From Litomosoides sigmodontis (lineage: Eukaryota > Nematoda > Chromadorea > Rhabditida > Onchocercidae): DNA of 64,000 bases. The stretch spans positions 3,716,001 to 3,780,000 of the forward strand of contig OY718805.1 of the NCBI GenBank assembly GCA_963070105.1, given 5' to 3'. The notes beneath the pieces were generated by a model. The model did no database searches. It saw only the letters and a program-made list of their open reading frames with translations, and was not told the origin of the DNA. Made by a program: the position numbers and the translations under genes. Every line of letters starts with the position of its first letter. Position 1 is the first letter of the stretch. Of this stretch, positions 1 through 15,000 are shown in pieces.

Positions 1-129
1 ATTCAGAAAGTTCACCTCGCATGACATCTTTCACTTCTTCAATTTCATGGAACTTACTAACTTTTGTGTATTTTTATTGATCATCCACATGTATGTGTAT
101 AATGTGACCGAAATTCCAAAAACTTTCAG

Positions 130-663
130 ATTATTTACCGGTTGTGAAGAAACGGCGTTCGCTTACTCGGTCGGAATCGCCGAAGTTACCTGATGATGTT
201 CGTATAGAAATGGATTGTTTGAGCACTAAAGTCCTCAACTCTAGTTCCGGTACTACAATTTTCTGTTTTATATCTAAAACTAATTTTCGGAAAAATAGGC
301 AGGATAGATTTTGATGATTCGAATTCTTCAAATTCTTGGGAGGATTGCATGGGATTATTGTGTGTAGTCAGCAAGTCACCCTCGCATATTAATATAAGTT
401 CGTTATGTCGGTATGTATTTAAGTAGAGGCGTGAATTTTTTCATCCAAATGGGCACTTTCGTTTGTTAAGCCATGCGTGAATCTGGCTGCCATATCTTCA
501 ACAAGAAAAAAAGAAGTCAGGGACATACTGTATTTTCTGCTATTTCAAGAATCGTTTTAAAGTTTTTTTAGGATGATTTTTCATGATTGTTTCAGGTATA
601 AAAACTCGTTGGCAGAGTAGATGTGAAGATCTGTCTTCGAGAAGTCTACGCTCTACGTGTTAA
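130..663 (+). CDS. 3' end of an unrecognised gene (partial)
   Basis: Two candidate exons, 130-249 and 596-663, follow good acceptors (TTTCAG at 124-129, TTTCAG at 590-595) and join in phase across a GTACTA donor. The open frame runs into TAA at 661-663. The encoded tail is basic and serine-rich, with a KKRRSLTRSESPK stretch and a last part reading RCEDLSSRSLRSTC, which suggests a disordered, phosphorylatable C-terminus. Bases 7-60 may hold the preceding exon, but its frame and donor are unclear. The gene begins left of the window. I do not recognise the family. A GTAAGT directly after the stop (664-669) could be a donor for a longer alternative form. Confidence 0.4.
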
Positions 664-3600
664 TGTAAGTTCCTAACTATCACTCTACTCAGTTTTAAAA
701 TTTACTTCAACCTTAAAATTATTTCGCGCCTATCGTTGTTATATCTTTATTTTTTTCATGAACGAACCGGATTTGCACTCCATTTAAATTTGATAAGAAA
801 AACATAAATTGTTGAAAGAGATTGAAGCATTATTATTGTGATGAAAAAAACCACAACTGCAAAAGCTGAAATGCATTTGAAGCAAAATGAATGATGGCTT
901 TAGGGTAGAGAAACACTTGCAAATGAAATACAAGCAAAATATCTCAAAATTAGCCTTAGAGTGTGATCAGGCCAGTATATTTTCTGACATTGTTTAGGTT
1001 AAGAATTTATTTAATGATTTGTTATGAAATTGAACTTTATCGACCTGGATTTCTTTCTTACTCATAGTCTGAATTATGTTTTGAGATCAGGAACTCGCAT
1101 CATTATTTTGTGGCTGCAACAAAATAACTAAGGTGACATCGGTTCATTAATTCCATAATGATATTTGCAAAATTTTTTGGTTACTTTTATCATTTTCCCA
1201 TAATGAATAGAAGAAATAGCTATTTTTTACGCCTTGGCAAAAAAGAATGAGGGAGAGGAAAATTTCAATACTGTCTTTTATTTCTTACGAATGAGATTAT
1301 CAGTAGACAAACCATCAATGAAAGTAGTGGTGCCCACATAATAGCTATAGCGTAAGTCGAGAAATTCATCAGCAATTAGTCTTTTGGGTCATTTCCCAAT
1401 CAAGCAACAATTAAATTCAACTAGATTTGATAGACTTATTGGCAGATAAAAAGATTTGTTTCGGGAAAAATGTAAGTTATTATAAGCTTTTCACTGATGG
1501 ATTTTTCTCGTTTATTGTCAACTCATTTTCAAATAGCACATACAAATTATATGACGATTAGGGCCACTAGAATGTTTGTTTTGTTATTTTTTTGGAAACA
1601 GAAAGAAGCTATGATGTGGTAGATTCAACTGGAATAACTTCATAATTGTATGTGCCCATTGGCATTTCAGTGAAAATCCGGAGTGCCTGGGAGTGATTCT
1701 ACACCGTCTCCTACTGTATTGCATTACAGTAGGAGATGGTGTAGAATCATTTAATAAGCTGGAGTGAAAATGAAGTCCTATGAGTGATAACTAGCTGAGT
1801 CAAAAGATTATCGAATTTTGCGATTCAAATTAAAGAGTTCTATCTATGGAAAGAAATTTAAATTTCAAATGCCCCAAAACTTGCGACTATAGGCTTCCAT
1901 TTTCCCGCATTACTTATGTGCCCAAATACTATGAATATTTCTGGATATGTTTTTCTCAGGGATGCAGCTGCCTGTTGATGCAACAGTAAACTTAGGAATA
2001 TAATTGAATTCAGGTATTAACCGTCCTTCGCAAGAGGTAGAAATTGAATTGATTGTACATGAAATATAAGAATGTTAAAGTTTAACCCATATTGAGTAAA
2101 CAGTGTGTTTTTTCTGGACTTTTTTGACTCATTCTTGCTAATCATATATATTCATCTAGAAAATATGAGTTTTCATGCAGATAGGAAAAGAAGGGTGGAA
2201 AGCGGTTCCACTAGTCCATAAATCATGCGTGTAATGATAGGATGCTTTGTCATCTTAACATCACGAAACAGGCCACGAAGTACAACAGATGGTACAGTAA
2301 CTGTTATATATTGCTGTTATTATCTGCTTTACTAATAGTGCTGGTGCTACGCTTGCCTTGCTGTTATCAGAATTTCAAAATTTCTAACTAATTTCTTCGT
2401 AAATTGCCACTAACGGTAGGACCGTTAAACACCGTAGAATTTAAATTTCGGAAATAAATGCAGCATGAAATGCATGCAAAGCAGATGCGTGGTATGAAAA
2501 GAAGTGTAACACTTTCACATCACATACCCTACCCATTAATTTGATTTATTATTGAGGATCAGTTTCAAGAAAAGACATTAACTTATTTTTAAATCCACTG
2601 GTTAAAGAATTGATAGTAGAGGGGTAAAACGAGATTTTTATGGAAGGCCACAGTTTCACGGAACTTCGTAGCTGGTTAACTTAAAAAAAAATAGAATAAA
2701 ACTTGGAGTAATATCGATAATTGTCCATAATAATAAGGCAGCAGAAAGACAGCTGATATAGCTGTTACCATTCTTGTGCCACAATTATTATTAGAAATTT
2801 TGTTTTGCAAAATATTGGTCAAATGATAATAGATTTCATGCCATTAGTATTTTGCAATCCATGACACAATTAGTTTTATAAATTATGATGGAAAAAATTT
2901 TTTTGAAATGGTTCATGGTGTAATTGCTTAGGGAGAGAGGAAGGAAGGGAGAGGTTTTTAATGGCATTATTTGACAGCTCAAACCATCAATTAACTGAAA
3001 TTTTGAATTTTATTTGGAACTGAAATGTGTCCTTAACTAATACTTGTCAATGTATTGTACAGAATGAAAAGCACTGGAAATTGCTATTTCAAAAACTTTT
3101 TTGTAAAAAAATTCTGCAAGGAATGTAGGTGGTAATGTAATAAGCAAGTGAAAAGCACATTTCCACATGATGTGACGTATCCTTAACAGCTGCTGTCTTT
3201 AAGGAAAATTATTTTTCATTGGAACAGACTTCTTAAAAGCAGCAAAAGAGTGTGAGTTGTAAATTGTTAGATTTGGATTTGAAATTTAAGATTTTGAACT
3301 ACCTCAACAACTTTTGTTTGACGGTTTAGTTTTAAAGATATAAATTCGGTTTGAATGAAACGAGAATGAAAAAAAATGATGAAGGGACGAGATCAGGTAA
3401 CTTGGCTTCAAATATTTCGGACGAATTTATCCGCACTCATGTATATTGGGCAGAAGATTTTGTTACAAATGTTTAATTAGTTGTGATATTTAAAATCGGA
3501 TAAATTAAGAAAAAAATGTAATAGATGAGCTGTACTGCACTGCTGGTGGCGCAAGTGCTCATCTGTCGATGTTGCTGACAGTTTTGTTACGTAAGGTGCC

Positions 3601-6600
3601 GAATTTTCTTTGATTGCTTTGTTGAAAAATTCAAGGCTGTCTGGCCACTTTTACCGGATTTCTGAGATGTTAGCTGCAGGGGAAATAAAAGAGATTTGCC
3701 GACGACACGCTGGTCGTATGAGCCGCTTTTTCGGGCAAGCTAGTGAATCATGAGATAATGGATGCTTCCGAATAAATCTTTTTTGAATGGTTGTGTCGAA
3801 TTTGTTAGAGTATCAGGAACTCGTAGGAAGTGGAGAGATAAATTCCTGAGAACATTCTTGAGGGAAGGCATGCTTGTGACTTGAAATTAATTACAACTTC
3901 GTATTTAAAATTTAACATAGATATGTGTAGAAGTACAATTTTACGATGCAGAGGTCTGTTTCTGTTGAATTTATTATTCGGAACACTACAATTCCAAAGT
4001 GTAGAAGTGGGGAAAACATTTCTTAATTATACTTAACTTCGTAGTTTCACTGACATTGTGATAAGAGAAAAGGTTATGATTACGATGAATACATAGTGTT
4101 CTCAAGAAACGTAGTTCTATAATATAATTGTGCACTACTGCATAGCTTTTCAATGTTTGATTTTATGATAGTGTGCTGCTAAGTTTTCGTATTTTTCTTA
4201 TCTGTAAATATAAGACGATTAGCTCAAACAGTGACATCAGGAGGATTTTTTTGGGGGGCTTGCGGGTAGTAGGTTTATTGATCTTGTTGTGTAGAAAATA
4301 ACCGCTATTGTTTTGTAAATATAAAGACAGTAAGTTAAATACTAAAAATAACATATGTAAAAAAATTTTTAATGCAGCAATTGTAGCACTGAAATGGCTA
4401 CACGAAGAGAGAAGCATATTAGAAGAGGTTTCTATGTAAATTCCGAGGCAAGTTCAAGAAGTGAAGGTCATTGATGAGTCTTGGTTAATGATGATGAAGG
4501 AGACTTATCGTGATGTAACTGTGCTTGAACCGATAAGAGATGCTGATGACGCAATTTCGTTCTTGTGGACACTGCTTTCGCTCATATAGAAAATGAGGGG
4601 AGAGTTGAGCTGAGGCTCCGTTTGATTTGTTATGCGTCCAAAAAGGGCGGTATATCTGGAATGGTGATAAGATGGGGGTGAGATTGGTTGCTTTTTTACA
4701 CATTTGGCAGCACCCTAATATTTATACATTCCTTAAAAATTTCTTTCAGGGACATTCTGTTTCAACTTGCTGATGGTACTCTTCATCGATATAAGGAGAT
4801 TGAATTCGAATCTCACTCTTCATTACTGCAACTGGTGTAACAAACGGTAATTTTGTGCATGAAGTGCCTGTATATAGTTTTCATTTGTAAAAAGAAATTT
4901 TATGGTACATTTGTGGTTTGAAACATGGGAAGAAGAAATAACAGGAAAATCCGGTGTATTGAACACTAATGATAAATCGATATTGTAGAATGTTAAATTT
5001 AAGTTGAAGTGTTCGGATTTGCTCTTCACAGGCATTTTATGACTTGGGTTGAATTTAAACGCTGAATATATTCAATGCACGATCTCTTTGGCCATCTCGT
5101 TCTCTCGATGTGTGGCTTAAGTTGTATGTTTATTACGATGCTTTCTTAGGCCTCCATTTTGCCGTGCTTAAGGCATTGATGCCTGAACTATTTACTGCAC
5201 ACTTTTTTCATTAAGTAATTTCAAGTTTATTTTTATTTTTAAGTTGGTTTTTGAAGTGCTTCTTTATCAGCGTTATCCAGTGTTTTATGGTAGTATTCGC
5301 TAGGTATGCATTGCAATGATTTGCATAGTTGTATCTGGTTAGTTACTTTCTCTGTTTTCGCATTGGTTCTGTTGTGATTTGTTATCATCACGCTTTGCTT
5401 ATTTTTCGGTTTGATTTTTGCATCTTTTTCAGTTTTCTCAATTCATTTCTTTTTATTTGTAAAATTTATATTCTTTTTTTTTGTTTTCCTACTGTTCATT
5501 GGATGTTTTGTTATTGTTGAAAAATCAAAAATAAAATTTGTTGTTGAATTGCTTCAGAAAATGCGTTTTCACGAAACTATGAAAAATTTATTATTTCGTA
5601 ATCACAGGAATATCTGAATAATTTGTGCCTATGGCATGTGACATAAATGTGGACAGACAAGAAGGTGAAATTTTTTGTTCTGTCATTGTGACCATTCATC
5701 AATGAGTAAGTTGCTACTAGAGGATGCATTGATATAAACCATTGATAAGCGGGTAAGCTGTAAACTTCTTTGATAGGTAATATGTTTCAATTACAAATAA
5801 CAGCATGCGCACAAGTCTTGACCTAATTTAGGGGGTGAGTTTTAACAAATTGAAATACCTGTACCAATAGTGTTGTGTTCAAGTAGTAACTGTTGCCGAT
5901 GGCATTCGTTATTCCGAAAGTGAAGTGGAATAGCAAATTGAGAAAGTAATTGCAACGATGAGGAGAAGAAATTTAATTTTCGAAAAAACGCAAAGGAATG
6001 AATTGAGATGTAGGAGTTAGCGACTGGTTGAAATAGAACTGTATAACTTCTTGATCTTCGTTCATCTGTCCTTGAAGAGCAGCAGCAACACGGCGTGATT
6101 TATCATTTTTGATTAATTTCATTTTCGAAATGAACTACGCAATATTTGTTGAAATAGTATTAGAATTTAAAGAAAAAGCTGTCATCTCCTTTTTCGTATC
6201 TTTTCACGTAAGCTTCCAAGACAATTTTTAGTTAAAAATTAATGTATTAGTGAAATGCGGGAGAGGAAAATGTGCTCTTTACAAAAATATCAAAATTGAA
6301 CGATCGGAAGCATCAAAACTTAAATTCATAATTCACGAAGAGAATGTTTGATGTAATTAAATCTTCCTTTTTTTCTTTCTTTATATCCAATCATTAAATT
6401 AGGAATGATTAGATAAAAAATGAGCAGAAAAATTCAGCTCAAATCATCTTTATCCAATTGATGAGTATTATTATCATTTCTCCAAGAAGAATTTTTCAAA
6501 ATAAGGAAAGTCGCTGCTGGATTTTTTGAAAAATTTAATAAATTTGTCCGAAATCTATCATACATCGATATGGATGCTTAAAGTAGGCATTTAGCAAATG

Positions 6601-6897
6601 GAAGCCGATAGTGGTGCTCTTTCAGACTGTCAGGAAAATTCTCAAGGTGCAGATACTTCAACTCGGTGCCACTAAATCCTTCCAGAAATGGGCGATTCCT
6701 GAAGTGGTCCAAGTGCGCTTTATGCAAAATGACTTCCTTCCCCACCGCAAACTCTCAACTTACCACCACCTACTCTTTGCAAGGCAATTACGCATTAGTT
6801 GATTAAACGAGAGGAAGGGTTTTTGGTAAAGCAAAGAAGGGAGCACTATTAAATTATTAATAGGCTGAAACGCGATTTAAATTCTACAATCATCACT
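664..6897. other. Long gene-poor stretch
   Basis: About 6.2 kb of AT-rich sequence in which no open frame has convincing splice sites, family resemblance or codon character. The open frames at 4163-4703, 4823-5035 and 5329-5617 look like chance, low-complexity translations. The only clear structure is the hairpin at 1694-1749. It may contain 3' UTR of the gene on the left or unrecognised non-coding RNA. Confidence 0.5.
1694..1749. repeat. Near-perfect 25-bp hairpin
   Basis: The arm at 1694-1718 pairs with 1725-1749 around a six-base loop (TTGCAT). All 25 positions pair if one G-T wobble (1706/1737) is allowed. Such a stem could be a small foldback transposon relic or an RNA hairpin. The loop is short for a typical microRNA precursor. 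Confidence 0.8.
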
Positions 6898-9530
<2,633 letters not shown>

Positions 9531-10456
9531 TATTACTACTGTTATCATCATCGTGATTATTTTAACTATTATTATCGCTTTTGTTGGATAAGCAAAATGT
9601 AATTTTAACTTTCATATTACTTATCCTACCATATCTTGCGTTTTTTTTCTGTATTTTCATCTCTTGCTACTCATAAATGATCTTAATTCTCTTTACTCAC
9701 GCATTTTACCTTTGCACTTTCCGTTTTTCCTTTAATTATTGAAATTTCATGATTGGTACATTCCTTATTTCTCAGATAAGAATGCTCCACAACGAGCGAC
9801 GACCTTGCAAAGAACACAATAGTAGGAGGGAGAAAGGTAAATGAGGTTAGGAAGATTGCATATTACCCCTCATTTTTACGCATATTTCAGTATCGTCTGA
9901 AATCACACACACACACACAACAGTTATCAATTTTTAAAGTTAAAATAGCAAATTCAACAATGCTAAAAATAGGTGCTACGACGTGAATTGGATTATTACA
10001 ACAAACCATTGTTTTAGAATATAATTTTTTGATTAGCTTTGATAATAGACACATTTTATTTCTAAATTTTAGTGATTTATATTTAAATCACTGTTACTTC
10101 ATGGATAATAAATATTTTCAAAGTATGTCATTTGTTTTTCAAACGCAATTATCTGTTACTTTTGCTATTAATTGATTGATCGCGTAAGTTAGCATTCGTT
10201 TCGCGACAGTAAATTTATGAAATGTATGAATGAAATAAGTGAAGTATTAATTTTAAACTGAATAGTACGAGAATGTTTCAGTCGGTATATCGTAGTAAAA
10301 AAATTATATAAGCATAGAGCTTCTCTTCTCTGTGCGGATAAATGTCAATAACCTATTGTTGCTTATAGTTTACCTTTAATTATAAGTTATAATTGAACTG
10401 AACTGAACTTAATTGAACTGAATTGACTTAATGAATGAATAAATGAATGGAATGGA
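9531..10456. other. Intergenic, upstream of the Ly6-like gene
   Basis: AT-rich spacer with a short (CA)n run at 9904-9919 and a degenerate GAACT/GAATG-type simple repeat at 10392-10455 just before the next start codon. No gene seen. Confidence 0.5.
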
Positions 10457-11788
10457 ATGGATCGTCGAGGCAATCGAATAACTTTAATACTTTTAAATTC
10501 CCTATGTGCTACCATACTATCTACAAAGCAAAACCTTTGCTTCCAGTGCTCTGATCCAAATATCGAAGTGGTTTGTATAGCTTTTTTTTTTCTCTCAAAT
10601 TTGAACTTAAATTTTAAAAAATATCAACTTTTCAAAATAAGCGAATTATTCCGCCATCTAATTTAAATAACTTTAGCATTTTTATTTAGCATGCAATAAT
10701 GCTTAACGGTTTAATAGAGACTGTGCAATAGATTAAAAGTAAATGATACAAAACAGTAGGATGGATATCAACAACTTTCGTAGTAAGCTTTGAGTACTTT
10801 TGATAGACTAATCCACTGAAACCTTTAATTAGAAATTTAGTTGAAATGAGGAAGTAAACGAATTTGAAATCTAAAGCTAACATCACAAACTACAGCATTA
10901 TGGCGCATTTTTCAACAATCCAAGAATTCTTCAAGATGACAGCAGAGAAAATGACGAGCAACCGCACTGCGAATCAGGAGAAAACGCCAGGATTCAAATA
11001 TGCCGTGATCCGTGCTACACGTTAAACGTCAGCACGTATGATATCAGAACTGGACAACTGCTACTATTTGGTATTTATTTATTTCTAAAATAACACCGTA
11101 AGATGGTCATCATTAACACCCATCATTTCTTGCAAAATTTCTACATCGAAACAATTTTTCCTACCTATTTCAACACTAATTATCACAAAGTGATTTCAAT
11201 AAAAAAAAAAAAAAGAAAAGACGAAAGTACTTCAAAACCACCGCCTGCTTCTTATTTCATAAATTTTCACTGTTGCTCAAGTGAGTGTAGCAGAAGGTAA
11301 AATAAGCTCTAAGCTAGTTTACAGGTATGTCACACGGCTGCTCCACACTTATTCTTCCATCGAACAGAATTCGATCGAACAGCTGCTATTACTCAAATAT
11401 TTTGCTGCAAACAACACCTGCACATCCAGTGCAAGCTCATTACTGTTTCTGTGCCGGTCACGCATGCAACGCTATCATCAACGGCTCGAATGTCGGCGGT
11501 TCAAAGCTCAAAGCGCAAAACGATGAATTGGTCATCAGCAAGCATGTAATAGCCACTAGTAGTATCACAGCTAATTCTACCACGAAAATCACTCATCGCT
11601 CTGTGATTTTTCTCCTAATATTTTTACTGATAAAACATTACTCATATCTTCTAACATTGGTGACATTTGAAATTAATTACTCGCAAATTTCTACGCACTC
11701 TCAAATACAACGAAAATTGAAATGCCAATGCGAAATTTCAACATGTTATACAGCGATTAGAAACATTGTTCGGAGAAGAAAAGGATAG
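10457..11788 (+). CDS. Ly6/three-finger-like cell-surface protein
   Basis: Three exons join in phase: 10457-10570, 10896-11070 and 11325-11788, giving about 250 aa. The start ATG precedes a hydrophobic leader (ITLILLNSLCATILS), consistent with a signal peptide. The mature part opens with CFQC and closes with YCFCAGHACN, the CxxC start and C-x-C...C-N end typical of Ly6/uPAR (three-finger) domains, with further cysteines between (HCESGEN, ICRDPCY, SHGCS, NSCYY). A hydrophobic stretch (RSVIFLLIFLLIKHYSYLLTL) follows, but about 40 residues come after it. The protein may therefore be single-pass rather than GPI-anchored, or the true C-terminus may be made by another splice. In nematodes this fold includes ODR-2/HOT-type neuronal proteins; assignment to that subgroup is not established. 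It is convergent with the CPEB gene. Alternative donor for exon 1: 10567. Confidence 0.65.
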
Positions 11789-11814
11789 ATAAATTGTAAA
11801 GAATGAATGTGTAA

Positions 11815-11820
11815 AATAAA
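11815..11820 (+). terminator. Polyadenylation signal of the Ly6-like gene
   Basis: AATAAA lies 27 bases after the stop codon at 11788. On the opposite strand, TTTATT at 11853-11858 offers the matching signal for the convergent CPEB gene, about 200 bases past its stop, so the two 3' ends probably lie within 50 bases of each other. Confidence 0.6.
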
Positions 11821-12057
11821 AATTCACAAAGAAATATTTTATTTTAATAACATTTATTTGCATTTGTTGCATTTATGAAATGCACCAAACAAATTTGCCT
11901 AAGCTTAAATATTTTATACTGCACTTTCATGATTGAAGTAGAAAAAAATTTTAACAAAATTTTGCTATTTAAAAATTAAATTGTTTTTAAAAGAAATTGG
12001 GGGGAAAATTTACATGCAACAAAATATTTCGTTTATTTATTTCTGAAATTTCATTTT

Positions 12058-15000
12058 CTAAGCTTCTTTTACAAGTGGCTTATGATCTTCACGTGCACGA
12101 CATCCATGTATCGTTGTCCAACACTTCTCACAGTAATACTGCAAGCAGGAAAGTTGTGGACAGAAGAATGGCGCATGTCGATGTCCACAACGCTCACCAC
12201 CACATTCATCACACGGCTGATCATCCAACACATACGGCTTCAATTCAACCTTTAAAAGCATTCATTCACTTTCGTTTAATTTAATTCTCTCTAATTTTAG
12301 AATCAATTTTAATTTATTTCATCTTCATTTTTCACTTTTAATTTAATTTTTATTTTAATTTTTTTAGAATTTCATTTTTTTATTCACTTTCATTCAATTT
12401 AATTCTCTCTAATTTTAAAATCACTTCCACTCACACGTTTCTCCACTTCACCATGGCTTAATTGCACGTAACGATCGGTAATTGCTTTCATATATGAATT
12501 CTGATTGGTAAATGCTATACGTCCAGCACCTGAGGAAGGAAACGAAGCTTTTTATTCCAATTTTTTTTTTCAAAACTTCACTTTTTTCATCTACTAATTA
12601 GAGTTCGATTTTCGCAACATTTCCAAATGACACAACTCGTAGTGCTTTAATTTTAGTCCTTGTTAATTAATTAATTTTTAATGCAATAATGATCTAATGA
12701 ACCTTTTGGATATTTGTACTCAACGTCAGTATCGATACCTGCACAACCGACACTTCCATACAACCGATCCATTATATGCGCTAATTCTACTAAAATCAAA
12801 ATAGGCAATCATTTTCGAAAGAAAATTGTTTCAAAGTATCCTTCTATACTTAAGTTATTAGAGTTACTTGGAGAGTTAATTTAAGTAAACCTGCTTTAAT
12901 AGGTCGTGGTACACCACCGACAAAAACAGCACGCCGTGCATATAATGGTATACTAGCTTCAGCTACGTAATCTGCGTCAGCAAGACGCCACGGTCGAATT
13001 TGAACCTAAAATGATGAAACCAGAAAAATGTTAAATTAAAATTTAGAACCAGCCTCTAAAATATATTTAACGATTTTTACTTCAACTTATCGCGCCTTCC
13101 AACAATGAACATATCTAACCAGTTTGTCAGGTGATAATGGACTTGAAATGCACAAAAAAAGCTTTTCATCCTCCACAAAGCATGACTGTACTAACGCACG
13201 TACGCTAACTTCATATTCAAAGATAAGAAATACGTAACCTGAAATAAGGTGCTACTCTCATCATTTAATGATAGACGAAGAACTTGAATCATTAAGATTA
13301 AATTTAAATTTACAATATAAATTTGCTTGTCGATGTAACGCATTGTGACAGCAACGATCATAAGTGGCACGTGGCACATTGATTTGCACAGCGATAATTA
13401 TCAAATCAAAATGAAATGAAATCGAATTATCAAAATGATTACAAATAAATACCTTTAGGAGGGAAATAGCTCTTACTTTCACCTTTGTTTGGCCAATCCA
13501 CACTTAAAGGACCAAAACGACTAAAGGTAGCTGTAAGCTCGTCTGAAATTCAATTTTCAAATGATCAACCGTTGCAAAAATCAGCGAAAAGTTTTGCGCT
13601 TTAAATTTCAATCAGTAGAAGTGAAAGAAAAGGAAACAAAAAAAAATACTTTCATCAATATCAATTGGCAATCCGCCGACAAACACTTTTCTTGAATATA
13701 TTTCCGGTCCTGGACTGTACTGATAATACAGATTAGATTTCATTGCTCGACTTAAATTCAAATTTCATTAGCATCTATACTAAGAAAAATCCCGTGAACA
13801 AGTGAAATATTACGTGGCATATATTTGAAACATATATTATAACCATGCAAAAATTTTTTTCATTTAACTGACCTCATTTTTTAAACTCCAAATCTATTGT
13901 TAATAATTTTTAAGTGGTACCAAGTTCCGTTAGCTTGTTGATTGGATGGAGTATGCACATTACCAGCACCACAGTCTAAATTAAATGAACCTGGATGAGA
14001 TAATGCTCGTTTGATGCCCTGAAAGAAAAATTTTCAATCAATTTCGATAACTATTATCATTTTATTATTAGTGAAAAAAAAATATTACTCTGAAAATTTT
14101 CATAAAAATTATACAGTGCCTTCTTGGGAATAGGAAGTTATTTTATTTAGATTTAACCATCGCTAAACAAAATTATATTAAACTATTATATTGGATTAAA
14201 ATATTTCTTGAAATTTCATCTTTCAATTAATTTTCGATGTCCTAAATTTTCACTGTGACTCATAAAGGGAAGAGGAAAGATTGAAATATACAAGAATGAT
14301 ATTACGTTGCATAAGTATTCGTAATATTCATAGTACTTTTGATCAGCCCATAATTGTCCTTGACGGTCAAAAGGTGCTCTCATGTAACGTACGTCATCGG
14401 ATCGATGAAAATACTCATCCATTAGTTCACGTTGTTTTTGATAAAAAATCTTTTCGTCATGTTCACGTGATGATTGCTCTGTCTCTGCACTGCTTTTCGT
14501 TGCTATAATTAACATAAAAATTTAAATATAATAAATAAACAAAAAAAAAAGCATTAAAATAATTCTTTTAATCAATTTAAGGACTGTGCCAGAAATTATC
14601 ATTTAATTGATTATGCAAAAAAAGTAGTCATAAAATTAATGATGAAATGTCATAAATGACATTTTTTTTTTCGCATTTTTTTTTTACTACACATTTGTTA
14701 CTTTCATTTGATAATTTCAATTTCACGGCGATAAGTTGAAAATTTTTTGAAATATTGAGTTCTTCCTTTCTTCAAAACTAATGTAAAATTTGAAAAGAGA
14801 AATTGTAAATTGAATTAAAATGCCAAAGACAAAAATTACTTACATTCGTCATTTTTCAACTGAGCTCGTACGTTGTTATCATTCGGTGTGTGTGAAAAGG
14901 TAGTTGACGTAGGCTTTGCGAAATATGAACCACCAACTGGCGCACTGCGATAGATAGCGTTCAGGACCTGGGAATTCGATAATGTGAAAAGTGAAATAAA

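Noticed and set aside
4163..5617. Several open frames on both strands
   Set aside because: Hydrophobic or low-complexity translations of T-rich DNA without splice sites, family motifs or mutual phase agreement.
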